From an uncultured Bacilli bacterium (GTDB lineage: Bacteria; Bacillota_I; Bacilli_A; RF39; UBA660), in NCBI GenBank assembly GCA_934101185.1, contig CAKOQD010000001.1, positions 1 through 64,000 of the forward strand: a stretch of 64,000 nucleotides of DNA. Reading direction: 5' to 3'. The position numbers and the translations under genes were made by a program. Of the stretch, positions 10,409-19,066 are shown one piece after another. Under the pieces are notes generated by a model. The model worked only from the letters and a program-made list of their open reading frames with translations, was not told the DNA's origin and did no database searches. Numbering within the stretch: position 1 is the first letter of the stretch; every line of letters begins with the position of its first letter.

Positions 10409-12451
10409 AACTTTCCTCCTTATAATCAATCTATCAAAAATAAGCAATATAGATGGTAAAACACTAAGTACCACCACCATACTTATAATAGCACCCCTAG
10501 AAATAAGAGTACATAAAGAACCAACCATCTCTAACTTAGAATAAAGACCTACTCCAAAAGTCGCTGCAAAAAAACACAAACCACTAGAAAGTATTGAATT
10601 ACTACAATAATTAAGAGCCATTCTCATTGCCTCAAATTTATCATCACATTCCATTCTATACTTCTTATAATTAGTAGTAAGCAAAATCGCATAATCAATT
10701 GTAGCCCCAAGTTGAATAGTACCAAGTACAATCGGACCAACAAAAGGTAGCACATCTCCACCAAAATAAGAAATACCCATATTAACAAATATTGCAAACT
10801 CAATTGATGCAATAAGAGGAATAGGAAGAACAATAGACTTAAGTACAAATATCATAATTATAAAAATACAAACTACTGAAGAATAATTAACATTATTAAA
10901 ATCTTTATCACTAATATCCACCAAATCCTTAGTAAGAGGTCCTTCTCCTGCGAATATTGCATTAGAATCATAACTCTTAATTATCTTATTAACCTCATCA
11001 ATTTGATTATTAAGCTCATCAGTTGCAACATCATAATTAGAATTAAGAAGTATTAACCTATACTTATCACTAACAAAAACTGAAGACAAATCACTAGGTA
11101 ACATATCAATAGATAAACCACTATCTTTTAACTTAGAATAAGATAAAACCATATCTATTCCATCAAGACTCTCTAACTCATCTACCATCTTCTTTTCAGT
11201 ATCAAGCTTCATATCCTTATCTACTAAAACAATCTCAGTAGAAACAAGATTAAACTTACTCTTCAACTCGGAATTAGCACTAATACTCTCTAAAGTCTTA
11301 GGCAAACTCTCATCTATCTTATAATAAACATCTACTTTAGAATTAGCCATATAAAAAGGAATCAAAAGAAGTAAAAAAACTACAAACACTTTCTTATAAT
11401 TTCTAATTATAAAATCATTAAACTTATTAAACTTAATACTTATAACCTTATGTCTTGTCTTTTCTATATACTTATCAAAACAAAGCAATAAACTAGAAAA
11501 CACAAAAATAACACAAATAACTCCAAGTAATACTCCCTTAGCCATTACTAAACCTAAATCTTTTCCTAAAGTAAGATTCATTGTACACAAAACCAAGAAC
11601 CCCGCCATAGTAGTAAGAGCACTACCAATAACAGACGTAAATGTCTCAACAATAGCATTACTCATTGCTTCCTCTTTAGTCTTATACTTCTTAATCTTAT
11701 CTAAATAAGAATGATACAAAAATATAGAAAAATCAGTAGTAACCCCAAGTTGTAATATAGCAACAAGAGCCTTAGTAATATAAGAAATTTCACCAAAAAC
11801 AATATTAGAGCCAAGATTAAACAAAATAGCAATTCCTATATTTGCAAGAAGTAAAATTGGTGCTAAATAAGAATCTAAAAACAACTCTAAAACAAGCAAA
11901 CAAAGTAAAACTGCAATTATAACATAAATAGTAATTTCACTATCAGACAAATTCATAGTATCCAAAACCATTGAACTCATCCCACTAACTTTAATATCAT
12001 TAGATAACTCTCTAATCTCACTAATAGCATTAATCGTAGTATCCGAAGAAGTAGAATCATTAAATGTTACAAAAAACAACGTAGTATTATCTTTATACAT
12101 CTTATCAGTTATTTCACTAGGTAACATTTCAATAGGTACATTAGTACCCACTACATCATATATACTACAAACTTTATTAACACCATCAATATCTTTAATC
12201 TTATATTCTAGTTTTAATAAATCTTTACTAGTAATATTATCCGCTAATACAATAGAATAAGCACCCATATTAAAATCATCTTTTAATATATTTTGCCCTT
12301 TAACAGTCTCAATATCCGAAGGCAAATAAACAAGTATATCATAATTAATATTAGTAAGCCTCATCCCAACAAGAGACAACATAAATAAAACAACAGCAAT
12401 AATTAATATAATACTCTTATGCTTACATATAAAATCAGCAATCTTTTTCAT
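8702..12451 (-). CDS. MMPL/RND-family transporter fused in frame to a second exported coiled-coil protein
   Basis: 1249 residues from the ATG at 12451 (GGAGG ten bases upstream; an in-frame ATG at 12508 has no such site). Residues 1-681 are a complete MMPL-type RND exporter: helix near 10-30, an extracytoplasmic loop, a five-helix bundle with the D-F-S-I-F-L motif (LGVTTDFSIFLYHS), then the same plan repeated (LGATIDYAILLTTNYKK). From residue 682 a new signal-peptide-like stretch (MKNKGNKIIMGALLLAMFVPSSVMA) opens a roughly 570-residue extracytoplasmic part. That part has a beta-rich head and long coiled coils (about 960-1210) like those of YhgE/Pip-type proteins, and a polar tail. A perfect AAGGAGG stands just before the internal ATG at 10408. 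The divergent TetR gene at 12628 probably controls it. Likely substrate: a lipid or amphiphile; inference only. Confidence 0.8.
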   Translation of the reverse strand: MKKIADFICKHKSIILIIAVVLFMLSLVGMRLTNINYDILVYLPSDIETVKGQNILKDDFNMGAYSIVLADNITSKDLLKLEYKIKDIDGVNKVCSIYDVVGTNVPIEMLPSEITDKMYKDNTTLFFVTFNDSTSSDTTINAISEIRELSNDIKVSGMSSMVLDTMNLSDSEITIYVIIAVLLCLLVLELFLDSYLAPILLLANIGIAILFNLGSNIVFGEISYITKALVAILQLGVTTDFSIFLYHSYLDKIKKYKTKEEAMSNAIVETFTSVIGSALTTMAGFLVLCTMNLTLGKDLGLVMAKGVLLGVICVIFVFSSLLLCFDKYIEKTRHKVISIKFNKFNDFIIRNYKKVFVVFLLLLIPFYMANSKVDVYYKIDESLPKTLESISANSELKSKFNLVSTEIVLVDKDMKLDTEKKMVDELESLDGIDMVLSYSKLKDSGLSIDMLPSDLSSVFVSDKYRLILLNSNYDVATDELNNQIDEVNKIIKSYDSNAIFAGEGPLTKDLVDISDKDFNNVNYSSVVCIFIIMIFVLKSIVLPIPLIASIEFAIFVNMGISYFGGDVLPFVGPIVLGTIQLGATIDYAILLTTNYKKYRMECDDKFEAMRMALNYCSNSILSSGLCFFAATFGVGLYSKLEMVGSLCTLISRGAIISMVVVLSVLPSILLIFDRLIIRRKVMKNKGNKIIMGALLLAMFVPSSVMALDREETVYAKLLGDGSVNKILVNEHLINSENKKVLDDYTDLENIVNLNNDDPFTKSKNKVTFKNLDSDVFYQGTAKNELPVSEDITYKLDGKSISLDELLGKKGRVEITIKYTNKDKHVVSGNSLYTPFVVSTVTSISNKDNNNISVLNGKVIDKGNEYFIVGLSTPGLYESLNIDELDDLDKVVISYDTNNFVLNSIYTLMTPKVIGEDDLSIFSKMDSLSSSVDKLQSSINTIEKGSNKLVDGSKKIDDSALLIKEKIDTILDKLELLEGSTSELHSGINQIISTINSKKSELNDPEVLSKVSAIDNQINASKGEIESLSIKAQTLKTKYDSMGLDSVSYDDILGSSDDDRMTKYQIKYDYENNYEVYTKAISVLTNDVVNLTTAKVIITSSSSSVNELVNSLEVYLTKLEDGSKKINDGTTMLKEGVSLLDSKMNEFNKGTNDLNNGLKELNSGISAFNKQGINKLSSVTDNIMYYKNNIKQLVKLGEDYQTISVKDSSVNTNTKFVMVVEKQEKKEDKKTEVKSEDNTTFIDRVKNLFK

Positions 12452-12512
12452 AATATAACCTCCACGCTTTATAATTCTATTCCAAAAACATAAAATATTC
12501 AAAAACATAAAC

Positions 12513-12531
12513 TACATTATGTAAACATAAC
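12513..12531. promoter_or_regulatory. overlapping palindromes upstream of the MMPL gene (possible TetR site)
   Basis: TACATTATGTA (12513-12523) and TTATGT-AA-ACATAA (12518-12531) are overlapping inverted repeats between the divergent MMPL and TetR genes. They share the TACAT/ATGTA core with the repeat at 12573-12597, so both may bind the adjacent TetR regulator. Confidence 0.45.
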
Positions 12532-12572
12532 CAACAAAAAATAAAAACTGTATGTATAAATAAGCAACAAAA

Positions 12573-12611
12573 AGTACATTATCTTTACAAATGTACTAAA
12601 AGTAGTATAAT
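12573..12611 (+). promoter_or_regulatory. tetR promoter overlapped by an inverted repeat (probable operator)
   Basis: TTTACA (12584-12589), a 16-base spacer and TATAAT (12606-12611) form a good vegetative promoter for the TetR gene at 12628. AGTACATT (12573-12580) and AATGTACT (12590-12597) are perfect inverted arms centred on the -35 box, the usual position for TetR autorepression. Confidence 0.65.
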
Positions 12612-12627
12612 TAAGTTGGTGATATTA

Positions 12628-13188
12628 ATGAATAAAAAAGATTTAAGAGTAATAAAAACAAAAAACAATTTATATAACACACTAGTAGAACTAATGAAAG
12701 AAAAACAATTCGAAGAAATAAAAGTATCAGACATATGCAACCATGCTCTAGTAAATAGATCAACCTTCTATGCCCACTACAACGATAAATATGAACTACT
12801 CGAAGAATACATAAAAGTACTAAAAGAATCATTTACTAAAGAACTAGAAAAAAATAAAAACATTTCCAACACTAAAGAATACTATATGGAAATGATAAAA
12901 ATATTTCTAGACCACGTCGAAGATAAAAAACAAATATATTCAAGTATTATGATAAACAATAGAAATAGTATGACAATGGACATAATATATGATGTTTTAA
13001 ATCAAGACATAACAAATAGATTAAAAAACGAAACAATAAAAGAAATACCAAGTGATATCATGGCAAAATTCTATCTTGGTGCAATATTTAATGTAGGAAT
13101 ACAGTGGTTAAATAATAGCAATAAATACACAAAAGAAGAACTATTAAAATACTTAAATCTATTATTACCTGAAGAAATAAGTAAATAA
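12628..13188 (+). CDS. TetR-family transcriptional regulator
   Basis: 186 residues. The ATG at 12628 is chosen over an in-frame GTG at 12616 because the GTG lies in the GGTGAT ribosome site. The N-terminal 50 residues hold a TetR HTH (VSDICNHALVNRSTFYAHYNDKYELLEEY). The rest is a helical ligand/dimer domain of the DhaS/TetR_C_8 kind. It is divergent from the MMPL-fusion transporter, an arrangement seen for local repressors of MMPL exporters, and an inverted repeat overlaps its -35 box. The ligand is unknown. Confidence 0.85.
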   Translation: MNKKDLRVIKTKNNLYNTLVELMKEKQFEEIKVSDICNHALVNRSTFYAHYNDKYELLEEYIKVLKESFTKELEKNKNISNTKEYYMEMIKIFLDHVEDKKQIYSSIMINNRNSMTMDIIYDVLNQDITNRLKNETIKEIPSDIMAKFYLGAIFNVGIQWLNNSNKYTKEELLKYLNLLLPEEISK

Positions 13189-13208
13189 CACTTATTTCTA
13201 TTTTTTTA
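13183..13208 (+). terminator. terminator of the TetR gene
   Basis: AAATAA-CAC-TTATTT at the stop codon is followed by CTATTTTTTT. A short AT stem, so moderate confidence. Confidence 0.5.
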
Positions 13209-13212
13209 TAAA

Positions 13213-13238
13213 AGAAAAAAGATACTAAAAAGTATCTT
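13213..13238 (-). terminator. terminator of the type IV secretion-like operon
   Basis: On the minus strand AAGATACT (13238-13231) pairs with AGTATCTT (13226-13219) and runs into TTTTTC, directly after the VirB4 stop codon. Confidence 0.8.
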
Positions 13239-15030
13239 ATAATCCTCCTCCACTACCAAAGGAATCTAACTCTTCTTGAGTAAGTATTACAGAAATTCTC
13301 ATTCTTCTAGAACCACATACAAACAGTGCTTCCCCTTGAGAATAACCCTTTATACTCTCTTTTTCATTATCATTAAGATCAATAAGCAAAGACAAATCCT
13401 CAACAGCCTGTTTCTTAAGACCCATAACCATATAATAAGACGCATTATCAAATATAGCCTTACCTTGAGTAATAACAGATTGAGGAGTAAAATCACTAGG
13501 TTGTTGAGTAATAATTATATTACCAGTATTATACTTACGAGACCTTCTTTGAATTTGTGCCAAGAAATCAGCTCCTAAAACATTACCACCAGAAAGAAGA
13601 ACATGCGCTTCATCAACCATCATTACTGTATTAATAGAAGAATCCAAACACAAACTCCATGCATACTTAAGAACATTAAAGAACAAAGCATTCCTTATAT
13701 TAACATCAGCATTCATAAGTTCTCTTATATTAAACACTATAAAATTACTTCTTGGTGTAATAGTAGTCTTACCATTAAAATAAAATCTAAGTTCATTAGT
13801 AAGAGGTCTAATCTTAAGTTCAAGTCTTTCTAATATATCTCTTTCATGAGTTAAATCAGTAATAGATCTAAGCTTACCTTGTATAGTAACATAAACATCA
13901 TCAAAAGTAGGATATTGTTCATGACTATACTTAGAAAAATCTGTATTAAAATCAATACCAAATCTACGATAAGTTTCTTGTACTAACTCAATAAATACAT
14001 TAAGTACATCCTCTTCAATAGATGGATCATAATACTTCATAAAAGCCTTTAAAAATTGTAAAGTCTTAGTAAGAACAGTATAACCAAGTCCTTGTTTAAT
14101 CTCTTCATCATCAGCATCAATAATAACTTCAAGTGGATTTATAAGACCAAATTCTCCACCCTTACCAAGATCGATAGAATCTCCTCCAAGAGTAGTAACC
14201 ATATCATACAATTCATTTTCAGGATCAATTGCAACAATCTTGCAACCATTTCTAATAGCACCACGTAATAATAACTTAGCAGCAGTACTCTTACCAGAAC
14301 CAGAAGTACCAAGTATTATCATATTAGCATTATTTCTATTATGTTCATTCTTTTTAAGTTGATATAAAAACTGATTAAATAATATAACTCCTCCAGAAAA
14401 ATCAGTACCAAGTAAAATAGATTTCCCTGGATCCTTTATACTATCAAATATAAATGGATACATTCCCGCCATAGTAGGACTAGGCATTATTGTACCAATT
14501 CTTTCCTCAATATCTTGTTTAGGGAAAGTCGGTATAATTGATTTTAAAACCTTTTCTTGTTCAAATCTAAGAGGAACAGCTCGAAGACCCATTGCACTAA
14601 GATAGTTTTTAATTTGTACTTTTCTAAGTTCTAACTCTTCCCTAGTATCAGCAGTAACAACTAAATGCATTTGAAAATCAAAAGTTCTAGCTTGAGCAGC
14701 AGCAAGTTGTTGAATAAACGTTTCAATAGTATCATAATCTTGTCTTATTCTCTCTTGAGAAGTAGCATCTTTTTCATCTTGATATCTAGTTTTCATAGAT
14801 GCAAGTTCTTTGTTCAACATTTTAGCAAGCGTTTCAAATGGAACAGGTATATGCTTAATAACTATCTTAACCCCAGGCATGTTAGTAATATTAGATAAAA
14901 ATCCAACTCCAACACTCCTAGGATAAGATACAGCAGTAAGTATTGTCATGTATTTATCACTAACAACAATCATATCATTAGAGGTAAAATCAAGTCCTTT
15001 CGGAGCGACCTCACTTTTAAACAAACTCAT
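13237..15030 (-). CDS. virB4: VirB4/TraE-type secretion ATPase
   Basis: 597 residues, normal for a Gram-positive VirB4. The N-terminal part has the family look (YMTILTAVSYPRSVGVGFLSNI). The ATPase domain carries Walker A GTSGSGKST (about 242) and Walker B MMVDEAHVLL (about 463), with IIITQQPSDF after it. In conjugation and type IV secretion this hexameric ATPase powers assembly and substrate handling at the membrane. Its start overlaps the stop of the preceding gene by ATGA, so translation is coupled. It is the last gene of a minus-strand operon of pilin, VirB6 and PrgI-like proteins. No relaxase or VirD4 is nearby, so conjugation is not implied. Confidence 0.9.
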   Translation of the reverse strand: MSLFKSEVAPKGLDFTSNDMIVVSDKYMTILTAVSYPRSVGVGFLSNITNMPGVKIVIKHIPVPFETLAKMLNKELASMKTRYQDEKDATSQERIRQDYDTIETFIQQLAAAQARTFDFQMHLVVTADTREELELRKVQIKNYLSAMGLRAVPLRFEQEKVLKSIIPTFPKQDIEERIGTIMPSPTMAGMYPFIFDSIKDPGKSILLGTDFSGGVILFNQFLYQLKKNEHNRNNANMIILGTSGSGKSTAAKLLLRGAIRNGCKIVAIDPENELYDMVTTLGGDSIDLGKGGEFGLINPLEVIIDADDEEIKQGLGYTVLTKTLQFLKAFMKYYDPSIEEDVLNVFIELVQETYRRFGIDFNTDFSKYSHEQYPTFDDVYVTIQGKLRSITDLTHERDILERLELKIRPLTNELRFYFNGKTTITPRSNFIVFNIRELMNADVNIRNALFFNVLKYAWSLCLDSSINTVMMVDEAHVLLSGGNVLGADFLAQIQRRSRKYNTGNIIITQQPSDFTPQSVITQGKAIFDNASYYMVMGLKKQAVEDLSLLIDLNDNEKESIKGYSQGEALFVCGSRRMRISVILTQEELDSFGSGGGL

Positions 15031-15671
15031 CTTGGCATCACACCTCCTGATCTAAAATCCTTACCCCCATTTAAGAAATTATCAATAATCATTCTTAAAT
15101 CATCATTAGTAGTTTGACTCGCAGTAAGTCCAGCACCCATAAGTTCTGTAATCATTCCACGCACCTTTTTTTGCAACATATCCATATTTTTTTCCTTAAA
15201 TAATATAAAATACTCAGTATCTACTACATTATTATTCTTAAAGAAATCACCCTTATCCATATCCTGTGCAATAAGTTTACGTATCCTTTGATCAGTAGTT
15301 TGTTGATACAAAAGTTGTAACTCTGCTTGATACATAGCTATATCAACAGGACGATCCGCAACCACTAACCAAAACTCATAATTAATATTATTATAAAAAT
15401 TCATAAGACCTATCAAAGTACGATCCATTTCACTAGAATCAAGAATAAATATATTCTTGGGCTGAATCTTAACACCAGTAACCATTTCATTCCTAGTATT
15501 ATACATAATGCCATTATTAATAGTCTTAAGATTTAACCAATTCTCCGTATACTTTGGATTATTTTTAGCAGCCTGTGGCATTCTTTTACCACCATTTTGA
15601 GGAGCATTCCCCATCCTTACATTAACAGCACCACGATTAACTTGTCCATTATTCATCATCTGATTGTTCAT
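15027..15671 (-). CDS. TraC-like / VirB4 N-terminal-like conjugation accessory protein
   Basis: 214 residues. A polar, Asn/Gly-rich head (1-40, MNNQMMNNG...) precedes a compact domain (about 45-205) with the segments NIFILDSSEMDRTLIGLMNFYN, YEFWLVVADRPVD and VDTEYFILFKEK. These resemble the N-terminal domain of VirB4/TraC proteins in Gram-positive conjugation loci, but the ATPase domain is absent. It overlaps PrgI upstream by 23 bases and VirB4 downstream by 4 bases, so it is almost certainly part of the same complex. A split VirB4 is an alternative reading, but the next gene is full length by itself. Confidence 0.65.
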   Translation of the reverse strand: MNNQMMNNGQVNRGAVNVRMGNAPQNGGKRMPQAAKNNPKYTENWLNLKTINNGIMYNTRNEMVTGVKIQPKNIFILDSSEMDRTLIGLMNFYNNINYEFWLVVADRPVDIAMYQAELQLLYQQTTDQRIRKLIAQDMDKGDFFKNNNVVDTEYFILFKEKNMDMLQKKVRGMITELMGAGLTASQTTNDDLRMIIDNFLNGGKDFRSGGVMPR

Positions 15672-15972
15672 ATTGATAACACCAACCTCTCCATATATAT
15701 TTTCTTCTACCAGAATAATATCTGTAAATTTCCATAATCAAAACCCTTACATTATGATAATTTGGAATTGGAAACACTAGAAATGCCGCAATTAGAAACG
15801 GCAATACAACTAGTATTCCAAATCCCAATGTCTTAGGTTGAAATATCATTAGAAGAACAAACGTTATAGACGCTCCCACTATAGCAATAATAAGATCAGT
15901 AGGAGTCATAAACCCAAACATTAACCCCTGTTTCTTTGTATTAGCAGGAACCAAATAATTATAATTATTCAC
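15649..15972 (-). CDS. PrgI-family (VirB3/TcpE-like) membrane protein
   Basis: 107 residues from a GTG start with AGGGGTGTGAT upstream. The opening YNYLVPANTKKQGLMFGFMTPTDL is typical of PrgI-family proteins. Two membrane helices (about 27-45 and 50-68) are followed by a basic cytoplasmic tail (YRYYSGRRKYIWRG). In Gram-positive type IV systems this small protein takes the place of VirB3 and pairs with VirB4. It overlaps the following TraC-like gene by 23 bases, which supports one operon. Confidence 0.8.
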   Translation of the reverse strand: MNNYNYLVPANTKKQGLMFGFMTPTDLIIAIVGASITFVLLMIFQPKTLGFGILVVLPFLIAAFLVFPIPNYHNVRVLIMEIYRYYSGRRKYIWRGWCYQYEQSDDE

Positions 15973-15992
15973 TTAGTATCACACCCCTTATA

Positions 15993-18227
15993 TTATGAAT
16001 TTGTATTTCCATATCTTTCTTTTGCAATATCTTTCTTGGCAAGTTCACCAATAGCATTTTTCATACCATATGCTGCAGATTTAATATTCTTAATGGTATC
16101 CGCATCAATTTTATTTGGATTAATTTTTTCAAATGTAAATATTTCACCATCTTTATTTCTGATATTATCAGCACCAGATAATTGTGCTTCAGCAATTGCA
16201 TTATTAACTGCCTCAACTCTCGATTTAACTTCTTGATCATTTTGGTTTGCCTTTATATACTGAGCAGCTCCTGCTGTTTTCGCCCCAGCCAATATTGCTT
16301 TAGTTTCAGCCACTTTTTTAGTATGCGCATCCAATTGGGCATCATTCATTCCTCTAGTATCAACATTTTCTAAAGAATCAAGTTTAGCTTGTAAAACACT
16401 TAATCCAACACTACCACCATATGTTTGTTTGTTCCCATTCAAATCTTTATACTCAAAACCAGAAACTACAGTATTTTTCTTAACAGCTTCAGCTTCAGCC
16501 CAATCTTTTAAGTCTTTATTAGCCGAAGCGACATCATTAACTTTAGAAATTTTTTCATTAGCAGCAGCTCCTTTAGTTGGCATACCAGTTTTAGCAGCAA
16601 GAGTAGCTGCAGCTCTATCAAAAAAGTTTAATTCTTGTTCTTTAGCAGTATTTATTCTTTGATTTTTACTAGAGGTATTTTTTGCACCAGTAAGAATATC
16701 ACCCTTATAACCTGATTTTGCTCCAGCACCAAAACCACGCAAAGCACCAGTTAATCTTCCAATACCCTTTCCAGTACTTGCTCCAACTATAGAACCAACA
16801 GTTGCACCAGCAGATGCACCTATACCAGCTTTAAGCATTCCCATAGAATCCTTCAATGTTCCAGAAGCAATATCAATACCAAATATCTTACTAATTACTG
16901 TAGGTATAACCTTCATAAACACTAAACATCCAAGTATTAATATTAAATCTTTTATAACACTACCACTAAACTTAATCGCACCAATTAACTCAGCACCAAG
17001 TTTTATAGCAAATAATTTAATAAATAAATCCAAATATGTTGAAGCATACATTTTAGCCCATTGACCAAGTACCTTATCCTTTGGAGACACATAACTAATT
17101 ATAGCAATTGGTGAAATCATTTGTAAAAGCATAAGTTTTAAACTACGAACAACCACTTCAATACATAAAACTGCCAAATAAAATATTATAACAATACCAA
17201 CAATGATAGCAATAAGCCAACTAATACTAAGTTTTTCATCATCAATATCAGAAATAGCCTTATCATTATCAACAAGAACATTACCTTTTATATCTTTAAC
17301 ACATTCTTTAGAAGCTTGATTATCTACACTAGGACAACTTGTCATAGTATTTAAAACACTTTGAGCAAATAACCCACCAGAATCTAAAGTAACTTTTTTA
17401 GAACCTTTATTACTCCCATCATCAATATCAGTTATTGCACCACTATTTTTAAAACCATCATCTACTTGCTTTCCCTCACATATATCATAATTAACATAAA
17501 CATTTCTAATTTCTTTACCAGTAGCAACATTCTTTAAATCAGCAGGATATCTTATTCCTTCTTCACCAGAAGTAACAAACTTAGTAGTCTGCTTACAATA
17601 CTTATTAAGTATCACATAATATTCATCAGTACAATCACTAACTTTTTTATAAGAAGGATTAGATTTAGCAGTACCATAAGCAGTCAATTCATAACAAACA
17701 CCACTACCATTTTGAACAATAGAACCAACTTTCAAATTCTTAAAATTAGCAGCATCAGCACTCATATCCCCAAAAGGATTTATATCACTAATATATTTAT
17801 TAACAGCACTACCAACATTCAATTCAGCCTTACCAACTATATTAACAATCAATCCATCCTCACCAATAACAGCACTTTGTAATCGATCCAAAAATCTATA
17901 TACAAATGAACCAGGTGTAAGAGCAATCATAAGCACAACAACAATAACAAGTCTTGTAAGTATTTTACTAGCTCCCTCATTTTTATCAGTAAACTTATCG
18001 GGATCAATTAACGAGTTTAAAAAACTAACTGCTACCCTAAATAGCATGAAAACACCTGCTAAAACATAAATAGTTCTAACAAAATCTTCAATAACAGATG
18101 AGGTAATAAAATTAGTCGTAGCCAAATCTACTATAAAAGTATATAAATTACCTAAAAAATAATATATTCCACTAGTTAAAGAATAAAAACCTTCAGTAAG
18201 TATTCCTAAAACATTAATAAAACCCAT
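15993..18227 (-). CDS. VirB6/TrbL-like polytopic channel protein
   Basis: 744 residues. Hydrophobic helices lie at about 20-40, 45-70, 85-110, then a roughly 230-residue extracytoplasmic domain with several Cys, then a second bundle at about 335-460 containing the VirB6/TrbL-like block VRSLKLMLLQMISPIAIIS. An Ala/Gly-rich region (about 470-520, GAGIGASAGATVGSIVGAS) and a long charged cytoplasmic tail follow. VirB6-type proteins form the inner-membrane channel of type IV systems. Position between the pilin and PrgI genes fits. RBS AGGTGAG. Confidence 0.8.
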   Translation of the reverse strand: MGFINVLGILTEGFYSLTSGIYYFLGNLYTFIVDLATTNFITSSVIEDFVRTIYVLAGVFMLFRVAVSFLNSLIDPDKFTDKNEGASKILTRLVIVVVLMIALTPGSFVYRFLDRLQSAVIGEDGLIVNIVGKAELNVGSAVNKYISDINPFGDMSADAANFKNLKVGSIVQNGSGVCYELTAYGTAKSNPSYKKVSDCTDEYYVILNKYCKQTTKFVTSGEEGIRYPADLKNVATGKEIRNVYVNYDICEGKQVDDGFKNSGAITDIDDGSNKGSKKVTLDSGGLFAQSVLNTMTSCPSVDNQASKECVKDIKGNVLVDNDKAISDIDDEKLSISWLIAIIVGIVIIFYLAVLCIEVVVRSLKLMLLQMISPIAIISYVSPKDKVLGQWAKMYASTYLDLFIKLFAIKLGAELIGAIKFSGSVIKDLILILGCLVFMKVIPTVISKIFGIDIASGTLKDSMGMLKAGIGASAGATVGSIVGASTGKGIGRLTGALRGFGAGAKSGYKGDILTGAKNTSSKNQRINTAKEQELNFFDRAAATLAAKTGMPTKGAAANEKISKVNDVASANKDLKDWAEAEAVKKNTVVSGFEYKDLNGNKQTYGGSVGLSVLQAKLDSLENVDTRGMNDAQLDAHTKKVAETKAILAGAKTAGAAQYIKANQNDQEVKSRVEAVNNAIAEAQLSGADNIRNKDGEIFTFEKINPNKIDADTIKNIKSAAYGMKNAIGELAKKDIAKERYGNTNS

Positions 18228-18239
18228 AATCTCACCTAC

Positions 18240-18542
18240 CTATAATCCACATGTACCAGAACCAATTCCCGCAAGATGTAAAATCGCATTAACAATCATT
18301 GGTAAAAAATAAATTGAAACACCAATAATAATCCTTGTAATAGATCTTTTTTGAGCACTTTTCATATCCTTTTCATCTCCAGCAGTAATTGCCTTAGTTA
18401 TATCAAGTATAATCATAACAACTAAAATAACAGGTACTACTATCATGATTATTTCCCATGCATCGTTTAAAATAGAAATAAATTCATCTCCCAAAACATC
18501 ACAATTATCACTAAACTTAAAAAACTCAATTAACATATTCAT
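18240..18542 (-). CDS. VirB2-like pilin (third copy)
   Basis: 100 residues with GAGGTGAT upstream. The plan is a short N-terminal part with a Cys (SDNCD), helix 1 (about 31-50, IIMIVVPVILVVMIILDI), the loop TKAITAGDEKDMKSAQKR, helix 2 (about 68-88) and the end GIGSGTCGL. The loop with AGDEK followed by a basic QK(R/M) stretch is shared with the two other small proteins upstream, so all three are one family. It lies 12 bases before the VirB6-like gene and is separated from the other two pilins by a terminator. Confidence 0.75.
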   Translation of the reverse strand: MNMLIEFFKFSDNCDVLGDEFISILNDAWEIIMIVVPVILVVMIILDITKAITAGDEKDMKSAQKRSITRIIIGVSIYFLPMIVNAILHLAGIGSGTCGL

Positions 18543-18597
18543 TAAAAATCACCTCGAAATATAGAAAACTATATTTATTCAATTTAAATTATAACAA

Positions 18598-18627
18598 AAA
18601 AAAAAGCAAATAACAATAATTATTTGC
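18598..18627 (-). terminator. terminator between pilin genes
   Basis: GCAAATAA (18606-18613) pairs with TTATTTGC (18620-18627). On the minus strand the stem is followed by a run of ten T. It separates the pilin at 18643 from the secretion operon, so it could set a higher pilin transcript level. Confidence 0.85.
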
Positions 18628-18642
18628 TCATTTAATAAACAT

Positions 18643-18987
18643 TTAGCACTTTCCGCCTTTAATAGCGCATTTCCAACAAAGATTAGTTCCTTCATTAGTA
18701 TCTCCACCTTCAGTAGACATACCATCAAATAAACTATAAACACCTGCTACTAAATATGGAATAAAGAAAATTATAACTCCATAAACTAATCTCTTAATAA
18801 ACATCTTTTGTGCTTCTTTGATTTCTTTATCTTCACCAGCCATTACAGCCTTACCTAAATCAAAAGTACCCATTAAAACTATAATAATTGGTATAACAAT
18901 CAAAATAATTCTAATTACTTTACCTATTAAAATCCATACATTTTTAGTTTCAGCACAAAAATCTGCTAACATAAACATTAATTCCAT
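18643..18987 (-). CDS. VirB2-like pilin (second copy), cysteine-rich
   Basis: 114 residues from the ATG at 18987, chosen for AGGAGAGAT upstream rather than an in-frame start at 19029. Two membrane helices flank the family loop GKAVMAGEDKEIKEAQKMFIKR. Four Cys lie outside the helices: one before helix 1 (ADFCAE) and three at the C-terminus (LCWKC ... GGKC). If both ends face outward, as in VirB2 family proteins, these could form disulfides. Confidence 0.75.
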   Translation of the reverse strand: MELMFMLADFCAETKNVWILIGKVIRIILIVIPIIIVLMGTFDLGKAVMAGEDKEIKEAQKMFIKRLVYGVIIFFIPYLVAGVYSLFDGMSTEGGDTNEGTNLCWKCAIKGGKC

Positions 18988-19066
18988 ACTATCTCTCCTT
19001 TTCTCTAATATTATTCTACTATAAAACAATCAATATTGTCAAACAAAATAATACAAATATGTAAAA

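Noticed and set aside
15027..15671. A frameshifted VirB4 split into two genes
   Set aside because: The downstream gene already has a complete N-terminal VirB4 domain and normal length, and the ATGA overlap looks like normal coupling.
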